Shown: positions 40,854 to 51,396, counted from the first letter of the stretch. The stretch: DNA of 64,000 bases from Lithodes maja (GCA_037953745.1 JBAKBP010000678.1:1-64000); one strand, 5' to 3'. The notes: generated by a model from the letters alone, not told the origin. A program made the numbers and translations.

Positions 40854-43679
40854 ATGGTCTATAGCAATGTGGATGGGCTGCTATCAAAGAAATTAGAAAT
40901 AAACGATTACATCAGACAGGAAGAGCCCTTAATATTGTGTCTATGTGAAACTAAACTAAATAAAGGGATAAGTTTGGAGGGAATGGGATGGAACAACTAT
41001 AATATCTGGAGAAGGGATAGAGAAGACAAGATGGGGGGAGGGGTGCTAATTCTTACACATAATAAATTGAAAACCAGAATGATTGATCTGAATAATAGTA
41101 AAGCGGAAATATTAGCAGTAGAATTGATAGATGATGACAATCAAAAGGCGGATATTGTAGTGGCCTACATGCCGCCCTACACAGGGGCTTGGGAAGAGGA
41201 GGAATACAAATTTATCAAAGATGAGATGATTATTTGTATTGAAAAATTAACTCATAGAAACAATGAATTAATTATAGTAGGGGACTTCAACTGTAAAGAG
41301 GTGGATTGGGAGCAGAGAGAAGCTGGTAGCAACGTGAACTCGTGGGGGTATAGGCTACTGGATATGGTAACAGAAAATTTATTGGTGCAAAATATAAAGG
41401 AAAATACAAGAAGAAGGGGAAATGATGAAGCATCCAGATTGGACCTAATGTTTACTAGAGACCCAGATGTAATTTCTGATATAAAATACTTACCACCTTT
41501 AGGCAAGAGCGATCATGTTGTAATGGATATAGAAATCCTATTGGGTTATTCCAATATGGAGGAGAGGGAGGAGCACAAGGAAACTAGGTTTGACTATGCA
41601 AAAGGAGACTACCAATCACTGAGACAATACTTTAGAGATGTTGACTGGAGTGAAATACATCAGAGAAATAGTGTAGACGAGAAGTATGGAGTATTTAAAA
41701 CAATATATGAAGAAGGAGTTAATAAATATGTTCCTAAACAAGGTAATAGGTCAGCGAAGGTAAAGGATTGGTTTAATGAAAAATGTAGGAAAGCCAAGGA
41801 AAAGAGAGACCAAGCATGGAAGGCAGCTAGAAAAAGGTGTAATAGAGAAACTTGGAACAGATACAAGAGATTAAGAAATGTATATGCTGCAATCAGGAGA
41901 CAAGAAGCCAGAGAATATGAGAAGAACATTGTGAACAAATGTAAGAGTGATCCTAAGCTGTTCTATAGGTTTATAAATAGTAAAATGAAGGTAAGGGATA
42001 GAATAGTGAGGTTGAAGGTTGAAGGGACCACTTATGATGACGACCAGAATATGTGTGAAATTATGAACAATACACTACACTCAGTATATACTAAAGGTGA
42101 TAACTTTGAAGAAGTACCAGTAGGTGAAATTGGTGATAAACTGGGAGAGATTAATTTTCTCCCAGAGGAGCTAGTAGAAATAATGAAAGGACTAGATGTG
42201 AAAAAAGCAGTGGGACCTGACAATGTAGCGGGATGGATTTTGAAAGAATGTGCTGACGAACTAGTGAAACCCTTATATGAGATAATGAAATACTCTCTGG
42301 AAGTGGGAAAATTACCAATGGACTGGAAGAGAGCCAACATTGTACCGATTTATAAAGGTGGGAACAGGGAACATCCATTGAATTATCGACCTGTGTCACT
42401 TACTAGTATAGTGTGCAAAATCTGTGAGAAAATAATTAAGAAAAGATGGATGATTTACTTGGAAAAGAATAATCTACTATCTAACAGGCAATTTGGATTC
42501 AGGGAGGGTACCTCATGTGTTACAAATCTACTCAGTTTTTATGACAGAGTGGTTGACATATTACAAGAGAGAGATGGATGGGTGGATTGCGTATATATTG
42601 ACATGAAGAAAGCTTTTGACAGAGTATCGCATAGCAGGCTGAAGTGGAAATTAAAAGAGTATGGAGGGATTCAGGGTAGTTTGTTAAATTGGATGGAGGA
42701 CTATCTTTCAGGGAGACAGATGAGGACTACTATCAGAGATGAATTTTCTACGTGGAAAGATGTCACAAGTGGAGTTCCGCAGGGAGCGGTGCTGGCTCCC
42801 ATAATGTTTCTAATATACATTAACGACATGCCAAAGGATATAAATGCATATATGAATATGTTTGCAGATGATGCCAAGATCATGAAGCATATAGAAGATG
42901 AAAACAGTGGTAGGGAATTACAGAGGGATTTGGATAGGATAGATCAATGGAGCAAGAAGTGGAAAATGGAATTTAACACAAATAAATGTCATGTAGTGGA
43001 AATGGGAGTAAGTAAAAGAAGGCCACATATGGAATATAAGTTAGGAGAAAACACTATTAACCCATCAGAGAAAGAAAAGGACTTAGGGATAACTGTTAGG
43101 AGTGATCTTTCACCTGAGAATCATATTAATAAGATAGTGGGAGAAACATATGGACTGCTAAACAGAATAAAAATAGCATTTAACTATATAAACGAGGAGA
43201 TGCTGGAGAAAATAATAAAAACATTGGTGAGACCAAGACTGGAGTATGCGGCAGTGGTGTGGGCACCACATCTAAAAAAGCATATAAAGAAGCTGGAGAA
43301 GGTTCAGAGAGCTGCAACTAGGATGATACCAGAACTGAGAGAATTACCATATGAGGAGAGATTAAAGAAATTAGATTTACCATCTCTAATGGATAGGAGG
43401 GAGAGAGGCGATATGATTATGATGTACAAATGTGTGAGAGGACTCGAAAAGGTGGACAAGAAGGGTTATATTGTGAAAGATAATGGTAGAACTAGGGGGC
43501 ATAGATATAAGCTAATGAAAGGAAGATGCAAAGGAGATGTGAGAAAGTATAGTTTCCCTTACAGAAGTATAAGTAAATGGAATCAGTTGGAAGAGGAAGT
43601 GGTGTGTGCCAAAAACATTCATATTTTTAAGGCAAAGTTAGATAATTGTAACTCAGGAAGCGGGACAATACGAGCCTAA
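40854..43679 (+). CDS. LINE ORF2: endonuclease plus reverse transcriptase, intact
   Basis: 941 codons from the first ATG; the frame is open upstream to 40674 but without ATG. The N-terminal APE-type endonuclease shows YSNVDGL (Asn), LCETKL (catalytic Glu), VGDFNCKEVDW (Asp/Asn), SRLDLMFTR and GKSDHVVMD (catalytic His). A linker rich in Lys/Arg follows. RT motifs: DWKRANIVPIYKGG, NYRPVSLTSIVCKICEK, CVYIDMKKAFDRVSH (block A), SGVPQGAVLAPIMFLIYIND (block B), MNMFADDAKIM (block C) and a long thumb with RPRLEYAAVVWAPH and RAATRMIPEL. All key residues for nicking and reverse transcription are present. The arrangement fits CR1/L2-like LINEs. No ORF1 is visible upstream, so the copy is slightly 5' truncated. 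The 3' end has the hairpin GAGC...GCTC at 43672-43686, a duplicated ACAAATAGGTAAAT and (AC)n. Confidence 0.9.
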   Translation: MVYSNVDGLLSKKLEINDYIRQEEPLILCLCETKLNKGISLEGMGWNNYNIWRRDREDKMGGGVLILTHNKLKTRMIDLNNSKAEILAVELIDDDNQKADIVVAYMPPYTGAWEEEEYKFIKDEMIICIEKLTHRNNELIIVGDFNCKEVDWEQREAGSNVNSWGYRLLDMVTENLLVQNIKENTRRRGNDEASRLDLMFTRDPDVISDIKYLPPLGKSDHVVMDIEILLGYSNMEEREEHKETRFDYAKGDYQSLRQYFRDVDWSEIHQRNSVDEKYGVFKTIYEEGVNKYVPKQGNRSAKVKDWFNEKCRKAKEKRDQAWKAARKRCNRETWNRYKRLRNVYAAIRRQEAREYEKNIVNKCKSDPKLFYRFINSKMKVRDRIVRLKVEGTTYDDDQNMCEIMNNTLHSVYTKGDNFEEVPVGEIGDKLGEINFLPEELVEIMKGLDVKKAVGPDNVAGWILKECADELVKPLYEIMKYSLEVGKLPMDWKRANIVPIYKGGNREHPLNYRPVSLTSIVCKICEKIIKKRWMIYLEKNNLLSNRQFGFREGTSCVTNLLSFYDRVVDILQERDGWVDCVYIDMKKAFDRVSHSRLKWKLKEYGGIQGSLLNWMEDYLSGRQMRTTIRDEFSTWKDVTSGVPQGAVLAPIMFLIYINDMPKDINAYMNMFADDAKIMKHIEDENSGRELQRDLDRIDQWSKKWKMEFNTNKCHVVEMGVSKRRPHMEYKLGENTINPSEKEKDLGITVRSDLSPENHINKIVGETYGLLNRIKIAFNYINEEMLEKIIKTLVRPRLEYAAVVWAPHLKKHIKKLEKVQRAATRMIPELRELPYEERLKKLDLPSLMDRRERGDMIMMYKCVRGLEKVDKKGYIVKDNGRTRGHRYKLMKGRCKGDVRKYSFPYRSISKWNQLEEEVVCAKNIHIFKAKLDNCNSGSGTIRA

Positions 43680-43726
43680 AAAGCTCAACTCCTGTATACT
43701 ACAAATAGGTAAATACAAATAGGTAA

Positions 43727-43730
<4 letters not shown>

Positions 43731-43779
<49 letters not shown>
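43731..43779. repeat. (AC)n microsatellite, LINE tail
   Basis: About 24 AC repeats continuing directly from the LINE 3' end and running into the head of SINE V copy 2. Confidence 0.9.
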
Positions 43780-43780
<1 letters not shown>

Positions 43781-44254
43781 CCAGTAGCCTAGTAGGTAGA
43801 GCTCTCGTCTCACACACGAGGGGTCGGGGGTTCAATCCCCGGCCGGGCGGAGACAAATTGGGCTTGTCTCCTTTCATGTGTTAGCCTCAGTTCACCTAGC
43901 TGTAAATAGGTACCTGGAATAAGTGGACGACGTTCTGACGTCCCATCTGGGGTTGGCAAAAATGGTACAAGGCGAGATGGGTATCATATGTTCACCTAAG
44001 CTGATGGCTACCTAAGCCTTCGGGCGAGACGGTACCGTCTATAGTGAGAATGGTACCATACAGATCCACCCTAAGCCTTCGTTTCCGATGTCGCCAATTG
44101 GCTAAAATACAGACTACACACACATCCACAGCCATTCCAACAGTACATAAAACACTTAACATGCATTTCACGCAATACATTCCCAGTTAAGGAGGCGCGA
44201 TAATAATGAGCTTAGCTCGCATTGCGTGGATTCCCCTTGACGAACAAGTAACTG

Positions 44255-44260
<6 letters not shown>
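43780..44260 (+). mobile_element. tRNA-derived SINE V, copy 2
   Basis: Same head (GTAGCCTAGTAGGTAGAGCT, GGTTCAATCC) and body as copy 1, with few differences. Ends GAACAAGTAACTGAGTAAC and continues into (AC)n. The hairpin GAGC-TTA-GCTC is at about 44208-44218. Confidence 0.88.

Positions 44261-44325
<65 letters not shown>
44261..44325. repeat. (AC)n microsatellite
   Basis: About 32 AC repeats between the end of SINE V copy 2 and the start of the next LINE. Probably the SINE tail. Confidence 0.9.
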
Positions 44326-45164
44326 GATCAGAACCCAGGAGGATTGCCTTGAGCTCCAAGCAGATTTGCAAAAGATCCATGAATGGAGCATCAAATGGAA
44401 TATGGAGTTCAATGCAGGGAAATGTAAGACTCTAGAAATGGGTAAAAGCAAGTACAGACCTAGAAAAGATTATAAACTAGGAAACGAAGTGATTCCCAAA
44501 GCAGAAAAAGAAAAAGACTTTGGGATAGAATTTAAGGATAACATGTCTCCAGAAAGCCACGTAAATAAGATAGTGAGAGAATCACTAGCACTATTGGCAA
44601 ATATCAGGATGTCTTTCAATTATCTTAATGAAAACACCATGAAACAAATAATAACGGCAATAATAAGACCCAGGATGGAATATGCATCTGTAGTGTGGTC
44701 CCCTCACATGAAGAAACATATCCACAAAATTGAGAGGGTACAGAGAGCAGCTACGAGGATGATCCCAGGTTTGGAAAATTTGGAGTACCAAGAGAGGCTC
44801 GAGAGATTGAATCTACCTACACTGGAACAGAGAAGGAAACGAGGACAGCAAATTCAGATATACAAATGTGTTAGAGGTATTGACAAAATCGACCAAGAAA
44901 ACTTCATAGAGAGGGATGGAGGTGAGAGAACAAGAGGTCACAGCTACAAACTAAAAGTGCTTAATAGTAAATCTGATCTGAAAAGTAAAAGATTTCCTAC
45001 CAACTTGATTAGTGGGTGGAACAAATTGCCAGCCGAAGTAGTGTCTGCACCATCAGTGCATAGTTTCAAAGCACGGTATGACAAACATATCTTAGGAGGC
45101 GGGAATTAACGAGCATGCTCACTCCCGCAAATACAACTAGTGTAAGTACAACTAGTGTAAGTAC
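44326..45164 (+). mobile_element. CR1/L2-like LINE, 3' part, partner of SINE V
   Basis: 5'-truncated relative of the LINE at 40854. The frame (QADLQKIHEWSIKWNMEFN to HSFKARYDKHILGGGN, stop at about 45107-45109) is open for some 250 codons and covers the RT thumb and C-terminal region (EYASVVWSPHMKKHIHKIER, RAATRMIPGL, ISGWNKLPAEVV). The 3' end at 45093-45164 folds into GCGGGA...GAGC-AT-GCTC..TCCCGC, then has a duplicated CAACTAGTGTAAGTA and (AC)n. The same end is found on SINE V copy 3. Confidence 0.88.
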
Positions 45165-45187
45165 ACACACACACACACACACACACA

Positions 45188-45637
45188 GCCCGTAGCCTAG
45201 TAGGTAGAGCTCTCGTCTCACACACGAGGGGTCGGGGGTTCAATCCCCGGCCGGGCGGAGACAAATTTGGCTTGTTTCCTTTCATGTGTTAGCCTCAGTT
45301 CACCTAGCTGTAAATAGGTACCTGGAATAAGTGGACGACGTTGTGACGTCCCATCTGGGGTTGGCAAAAATGGTACAAGGCGAGATGGGTATCATGGGTT
45401 CACCTAAGCTGATGGCTACCAAGCCTTCGGGTGAGACGGTACCGTCTATAGTGAGAATGGTACCATACAGATCCACCCTAAGCCTTCGTTTCCGATGTCG
45501 CCAATTGGCTAAAAATACAGACTACACACACATCCACAGCCATTCCAACGATACATATAACACCTACACATATAGGAGGCGGGAAATAACGAGCATGCTA
45601 ACTCCCGCAATACAACTAGAGTAAGTACAACTAGAGT

Positions 45638-45642
<5 letters not shown>
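45188..45642 (+). mobile_element. tRNA-derived SINE V, copy 3, with LINE-type tail
   Basis: Head and body as in copies 1 and 2. From 45573 the sequence switches to TAGGAGGCGGGAAATAACGA, the hairpin GAGC-AT-GCTA, CTCCCGC and a duplicated CAACTAGAGTAAGTA, then (AC)n to about 45671. This tail matches the LINE end at 45093-45164 with only about five mismatches and one gap. Confidence 0.9.
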
Positions 45643-45673
<31 letters not shown>

Positions 45674-45695
45674 TATACACCGCACCAAACTCACC

Positions 45696-46195
45696 TTAAC
45701 CCTTCAAACCCGGTTGGTACTCACGTGTACCATTATTTTTTGCCCCCAGGAACCCGGGTGGTACTACATAGTACCAGTGGTTGAAAGCCTGTGAGCTTCG
45801 TGTGCGAGGCGTCGGTCCGACGCCTCGGTCTGACGCATGTAAACAACAGCCGGCTGGACCGACGCTCCGCATCTCCGGCCACAAGAAGGAGAGCGTCGCT
45901 TGTTCGTGTGTGCCTGTATGTTGTTGTTCAGTATCGAAAAGTGGTGTAAAGTGGCTGGTTTGGCCATAAAGTTATCTCCAATGAAATCATCATCACAGCT
46001 CACCCAGTTGACTTAGAGAGCTCTACTTAATGCCATTCTACAGGTAAATAACACAGCTAGGCTTGGGGATGCGCGGGAATGCGGGAAGCAGTCTGATTAA
46101 CGAATATACGGTAGCCTAGCCTAGACGTTTTTCGGCCAAAACACCCGGATTTCGGGGAATATATATATAATACATAGCCGGGGCCGGAGGGTTAA
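45696..46195 (+). mobile_element. TTAA element family G, copy 1 (500 bp)
   Basis: TTAACCCTTCAAACCCGG at the left; the right end read inward is TTAACCCTCCGGCCCCGG. TTAA on both sides. Left subterminal repeats AACCCGG-TTGGTAC and AACCCGGGTGGTAC are each followed by a matching GTACC. Interior carries GACGCCTCGG, a GCCGGCTGGACCGACGC block and AGAGAGCTCTACTTAATGCC. Confidence 0.85.
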
Positions 46196-46518
46196 TTGAT
46201 GAACACTGTCACCCAAACTTTTAATATTACGATAAAATGTGGGCTTTTTATTACAATGTTAAATACTTGCTCAGGGGCTTGGGCAGGTGAGAGAGAGAGA
46301 GAGAGTGAGAGAGAAATGCTGTGATCTGGTTGTGTGTGTGTGTTTTATTGAAAGAGAGAGAGAGAGAGGTAACACGCCATTACTTGTGTGTGTGGCTTTA
46401 ATGCAGGTCATTATGGTCATATCTAATAATCTAGTTATTTGGAAGTACTGTATATTTATAGTACTATTTATCTAGGTATGCAGAAGCTCTATATGTTTAT
46501 ATTTTCCTGGCTATGGCT

Positions 46519-46597
<79 letters not shown>

Positions 46598-46608
46598 CGG
46601 TATATACC

Positions 46609-46647
<39 letters not shown>

Positions 46648-46750
46648 GGTATACAGTATATATGATATATTTATCCATCTATATCTCTCTTATCTATCTA
46701 TCTATATCCATATTGTGTCCCCGGTGACAGCTATTTCTCTCTCGCTCTAT
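46196..46750. other. Microsatellite-rich gap
   Basis: Holds (GA)n at about 46288-46313 and 46349-46367, and a long (TA)n with interruptions at about 46521-46650, followed by CTAT-type repeats. The open frame through the TA repeat (YIYIYI) is an artefact. Confidence 0.7.
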
Positions 46751-46751
46751 C

Positions 46752-46912
46752 CTCAAATAGGGCTAGAGCGAATGGGCTGTATATTTACACATCTATTTCG
46801 TGACTGACTCTTCCCAAATGGTAGAAATATTTGCTCGATTAACTCTGTCATTTTTGAGTTCCAGAGGTTAGAGGTCATGATTTATCGCCTACTTACAGCG
46901 AATAGACTATAG
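46752..46912. mobile_element. MITE family E, copy 8 (left end lost)
   Basis: CTCAAATAGGGCTAGAGCGA, TGGTAGAAATATTTGCTCG, CCAGAGGTTAGAGGTCATGA and the end ACAGCGAATAGACTATAG. Confidence 0.7.
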
Positions 46913-47153
46913 TGTGTAGGGAGTTAGATCTAATGGATGTTTTTTTTAAATTTTATAAAGGTCTAGGGAGGAAACTAGAAAAATAATGAATACATGCAAA
47001 AATGATGGAGGTCTAGGGAGGGAAACTAGAGAAATAATTAATACATGCAAAAATCGCTCATATTTAGGTACAACATTTTCGCAGTAGCCAAGTAGCATAA
47101 TCAAGATGAAGACACGACAAAATTACCGTAATCTGAAAATGAACACACTATAG

Positions 47154-47472
47154 TTAAGGGGAGATTTTCACTTGGAGTTTTTTTTCTGGACCCCCTTCTC
47201 CCACATGCTTTGAGCTTTGAAGACGTTTGCCCCATTAATTTGTCGATTTTACAACATTTCGCTCCATTTATGTAAATTAGACACTTCTCATGCCATTTAG
47301 GTGTCTATGTTTTCCTGCAGAGCGATAGCTAGCCTGGAATTTAGGAGGAATCAGCCTTCGGCTGGGACATTTTCTTATCGAAAAATGTACACATTTATAT
47401 CGGAAAGGGTTTCTGGGGGCCACTTTTTTAAAGCTTGATGGAGGTCTAGGGAGCAAACTAAAAACCTCTTAA
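47154..47472 (+). mobile_element. MITE family A, copy 8 (319 bp)
   Basis: TTAAGGGGAGATTTTC at the left, CTCTTAA at the right. GGACCCCCTTCTCCCACATG, CATTTCGCTCC, CGGCTGGGACATTTT, AAGCTTGATGGAGGTCTAGG in family order. Confidence 0.75.
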
Positions 47473-47473
47473 T

Positions 47474-47573
47474 GTGAGGGATCTGCCTTGTGTGGGCCAA
47501 TCGGCTTTCTGCAGACTCCCATTTTCTTGTGTGGGCCAATCGGCTTTCTGCAGACTCCCATTTTCTTATGTTA
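47474..47573 (+). repeat. LINE 3' tail, duplicated
   Basis: GTGAGGGATCTGCCTTGTGT then GGGCCAATCGGCTTTCTGCA, GACTCCCATTTTCTT, and a second copy from GTGTGGGCCAATCGGC. This is the 3' end of the LINE family seen at 59775-60560 and at 63950-64000. Confidence 0.7.
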
Positions 47574-48133
47574 CTTCCTATCTAATCTATCTTTCTATCT
47601 ATCTATCTATCTATCTATATGTCTATCTATCTAATCTATCTATCTATTTTAGTGTCAGGTCAGGTATTCCTGCTATCAGTAACATGTAATCTGATACTAC
47701 CTGTTTCATGGTCGGATTGTCGGCGACTAAACCGGCTCCCCTCCGGGTCCTCACTTGGTGGCTAGACACCCTGCAGGACTAAAAGCAATACCTGTCAAAG
47801 GGCGAATGAACTACTGTATATATTAGTCAACGGCATTTAGCAAACTTATGGTATTTTACCATGATGGATGTTTAGGATGTTGCCATAGCCTGCACCAAGG
47901 TCTTCCATTGTCCGTTTACATCCATCCCTGCTGTTTGGTGCTATACAACAACTTTCCTTCCTTTTCCTGCAATCTCCTGTTTTTTTCCCCACGGTGGTTA
48001 GCAGGCCAATGAGGAAGACTTTTGAGTCTGGTGGATTTTCAGGAGATTTGACATTCTTTTTCTGTTTCTAGTCTTTTCTAAACAAATAAAATCCACCGCT
48101 ACTGCTCCCCCCTGGATATGGTGTCTTTGGGGC
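47574..48133. other. (CTAT)n and possible LINE 5' UTR
   Basis: CTAT repeats at about 47579-47650, then non-repetitive sequence leading into the LINE endonuclease ORF. It may be that LINE's 5' UTR, but no promoter element can be named. Confidence 0.4.
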
Positions 48134-49240
48134 TTGTTTTATACCTTACCCAGATGTGATGGCTCCATCTGGGTCGACCTGTTTATATCCATCTTTATGT
48201 ATTTGTATATGGATTGCTTTCAACTTTTTCTGTTTTTGTTTCTACTTTTGTCCGGTGATATAGAAGTTAATCCCGGTCCTCACAGACAACTTGCTACAAG
48301 TTGTCGTGTATTTTATTCCAATATTCGTGGTCACTATAAGAACATCAAGGATCTTACATTGGCATCTGTTGATTATGATATTGTCTTTTGTTCTGAAACC
48401 CTTGTCTCTGGTTATAGAGATTATTCTGAACTTCTTATACCTAACTTCGGTAAACCAGTTCTTATTCGGCGTGATTCTATTCCTCGTGCTCGTGGAATGA
48501 GCTTGTATATTAGATCTGGGTATAATGCTCAGCACTTAACTAAGCATATTTGTAAATGCCATGAGATGCAGTTAGTTAAAGTTTCCAGCAAGTATCATAA
48601 TCATTACATTTTTAGCCTGTACAGAAATCCTGATGTTAACAATGACATATATGACTGCCTTTTAACAGCCATGGCTTCAATACAGTCTGTAGATGTCAAA
48701 TCATCTTTTATTTTTGTTGGTGATGTCAATGCGCATCATCAAGAGTGGTTGAACTCGGTCTCTCCAACTAATAGAAATGGTCATGCTGCATTGGATTTTG
48801 CAAACTTATCTGGTTGTGAACAGCTAATCCAAGGACCTACTCATATGTCTGGAAATTGTCTTGATCTAGTACTAACAGACATTCCTGGCGTTGTAGAAAC
48901 CTCCGTTCTTGTACCTGTTGGCACTTCCGACCACAATGCCATCATGTGTAAAATTAATCTTGATTTTTCTGTTCCTGATATTACTCTCTCACGTAAAGTC
49001 TACCTTAAATCCCGGGTTAACTGGGACAACGTTTGTAATGATGTTTGTAATATTGAGTGGAATCACATACTAAGATCTCATGACCCGGTTTCAGCTCTCA
49101 ACAATTCCCTTCTTGGTATCCTTCGCAAAAGAGTTCCATCAAAGACAATTAGTCTCGTATCAGGGATAAAGCATGGTTTAATGATGACTGCAAGCGTGCA
49201 TTTGATGACAAACAGGCTGCATATCGTCTATGAGGCGTAA
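48134..49240 (+). CDS. LINE ORF: hydrophobic leader, 2A-like motif, endonuclease
   Basis: Open frame of 368 codons; in-frame ATGs occur after the nominal (non-ATG) start. A hydrophobic stretch (DCFQLFLFLFLLL) is followed by GDIEVNPGP at 48254-48280, which matches the 2A ribosome-skipping consensus D-x-E-x-NPGP. Then comes an APE-type endonuclease: RVFYSNIRGHYKNIK (Asn), VFCSETLVSG (Glu), FVGDVNAHHQEWL (Asp/Asn), NCLDLVLTD and GTSDHNAIM (catalytic His). Leader plus 2A at the N-terminus of ORF2 is known from some CR1/L2-type and trypanosome LINEs. The frame breaks at 49240; the RT region follows in several phases. Confidence 0.85.
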   Translation: MFYTLPRCDGSIWVDLFISIFMYLYMDCFQLFLFLFLLLSGDIEVNPGPHRQLATSCRVFYSNIRGHYKNIKDLTLASVDYDIVFCSETLVSGYRDYSELLIPNFGKPVLIRRDSIPRARGMSLYIRSGYNAQHLTKHICKCHEMQLVKVSSKYHNHYIFSLYRNPDVNNDIYDCLLTAMASIQSVDVKSSFIFVGDVNAHHQEWLNSVSPTNRNGHAALDFANLSGCEQLIQGPTHMSGNCLDLVLTDIPGVVETSVLVPVGTSDHNAIMCKINLDFSVPDITLSRKVYLKSRVNWDNVCNDVCNIEWNHILRSHDPVSALNNSLLGILRKRVPSKTISLVSGIKHGLMMTASVHLMTNRLHIVYEA

Positions 49241-51334
49241 TCAAACCCCCTTGCATTGGGAAAATTATGTTTTTAAAAGGGCAGCTGCGCAGAGAGTTTA
49301 TGATGGTGCTGAGAGGGATTATAACTCCCATCTTCAGGATGTTTTCTGGCAGGAGCTACACAGCCTCATAAATGGTGGTCCGCTTTGAAATCCTCTTTAT
49401 TTGGAATAGATTCCTCCATGCCTCCTCTTTGTGATTCTGATGGCTCCATCTCTTTTTATCCATTATCGAAGGCCAATATTCTATCTAATATTTTTATTAA
49501 TAAGCAGAGTAATCAGGAATTGTCTTTGCCATTGACATGTTTCCCTAGACCCAACCTCAATTCAATGGCATTCAAATCAGCTGAACTGAAAAGGTACTTG
49601 CTGGATCTTGTTATGGTGGCACAGACCCGGATGGGTTTTTCCCTCTCTTTTTTAAAAAGGTTGCAGTGGTCTTGGCACCTAAATTGGCAGTGGTGTTTAG
49701 GTTGCTTTTGAAATCAGGTAGTTTTCCTCTTTGCTGGCGTAAGGCTATTATCACTCCTATTCCAAAGGGAAATACTGCCTCATCTGCTAATGACTATCGC
49801 CCTATCTCCATTACACCTATCCTATCCAAGCTCTATGAGAGGCTTTTGTCCAGACGCCTTTCCTCTTATTGTAATAGTCATAATTTGATACCAAACTTCA
49901 CAGTTTGGTTTTCGTAAGGGACTGGGTACATGTGATGCACTTCTGACACTCGCCCATGACTTGCAATCTTCATTGGACCAGGGACATGAGTCTCGCGTCG
50001 TGGCTATTGACTTTAGTTCTGCTTTTGATTTAGTCAACCATAAAGCACTTCTGTTTAAGTTACAGCTCATTGGTATTGGTGGCAATTTTTTAAGGATCTT
50101 TGAAGATTTTTTGACGAAAAGATCTCGGTCTGTGGTCATTGATGTTTTCATTCCCCTTCTGTTACTGTTGTTTCTGGTGTTCCACAAGGCAGTGTCCTTG
50201 GGCCTTTGCTTTTTATTATTTTTACTGCTGACCTGTGTTCCGAGCTTGAAAATAAACTAATCTCCTATGCTGATGATACAACTTTATATGCATCAATTGC
50301 ATCACCAATAGATCGACACGTAATTGCTACTGCTCTGAATAGGGATTTAGCCAAAATTACATCATGGTGTGAACTTTTGGGCATGAAACTTAATGCTAGT
50401 AAAACACACTCCATTATCATCAGCAGATCTCGTACCTTGGATCCTCCCCATCCTTATCTACAAGTTTCTGGCGAGCAAATTGAGAATGTGGATACTCTGC
50501 GTTTGTTAGGAGTTACTCTTGATCCCAAACTTACTTTTGAAAAGCATATTCGTTCTTTCTCCTCTTCCATTTCCCCAAAAATTGGTCTGCTTCGCAAGGT
50601 TTATCAAACATTTGCTTGTGACGCCACAGTTATCAAGTCTTTTTATGCTTTTATTTTGCCATATTTCGAGTACTGCTCACCTGTCTGGGTTGTCAGCAGC
50701 TGACTGCCATCTCAAGTTGCTTGACAGGTCGCTAAATTCCATCAGTTTTATTCTACCTAATTTGTCTCTTGATCTGTGTCATCGACGTAAAGTTGGTGCC
50801 CTTAGTCTTTTATTTAAAGTTTTTAACAACCCCCTCAGCATCCCTTACATGGGGTTCTGCCTGGGCCCTATGTCCGGGCTCGTGCAACTAGATTCACAAG
50901 CAATCTTAATTATCTTGCCATGAGCCGTGTTAATTTTTCTACTACACAGTTTTCACGGTGTTTTGTGCCGGCCATGGTTGACTTGTGGAATAAGTTGCCA
51001 AATGAGCTAGTCAATTCAGCTAATATCTCCATTTTTAAGTCTAGAGTTAATGCTTTTTTGCAGCATTAATTCTAATTTTTAAACTTATTTTATTCTATTT
51101 TATTGTATTATATTTAAGCTTGATATCCTCCACTGCATAATGTGTTATCTGTGTTTAATATGTGTATATGTACAGTACAGTATACAGTGTATGTTTTTTA
51201 TTTTTTCCTAAGTTGCCATAGTCTCTCTCCAGTGCCTCCGGGTGTTTTGTGTGGATTGATCTTGATGGTGTTTCTGCACCCTGGTTGGAGACTTCGGCAT
51301 CTCGTATAATAATAATAATAATAATAATAATAAT
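49241..51334 (+). pseudogene. Same LINE: RT domain with frameshifts and ATA tail
   Basis: RT motifs occur in successive phases: ITPIPKGNTASSANDYRP (49740), SRVVAIDFSSAFDLVNH (about 49994), VSGVPQGSVLGPLLF (about 50163), ISYADDTTLYAS (50261, YADD) and LRLLGVTLDPKLTFEKH. Then YFEYCSPVW, MVDLWNKLPNELVNSANI and a stop at about 51067. At least four phase changes are needed, so it is inactive. The 3' UTR ends with GGAGACTTCGGCATCTCGTA and (ATA)n at 51304-51334. Confidence 0.88.
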
Positions 51335-51335
51335 C

Positions 51336-51340
51336 ATCTA

Positions 51341-51396
<56 letters not shown>
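51336..51396. repeat. (CTAT)n microsatellite
   Basis: About 15 CTAT repeats right after the LINE's ATA tail; in reverse it is the GATA tail type of the RTE-like LINEs. Confidence 0.85.

Noticed and set aside
43653..45694. Frames rich in Val-Cys repeats
   Set aside because: Translation of (AC)n microsatellites and the flanking SINE.
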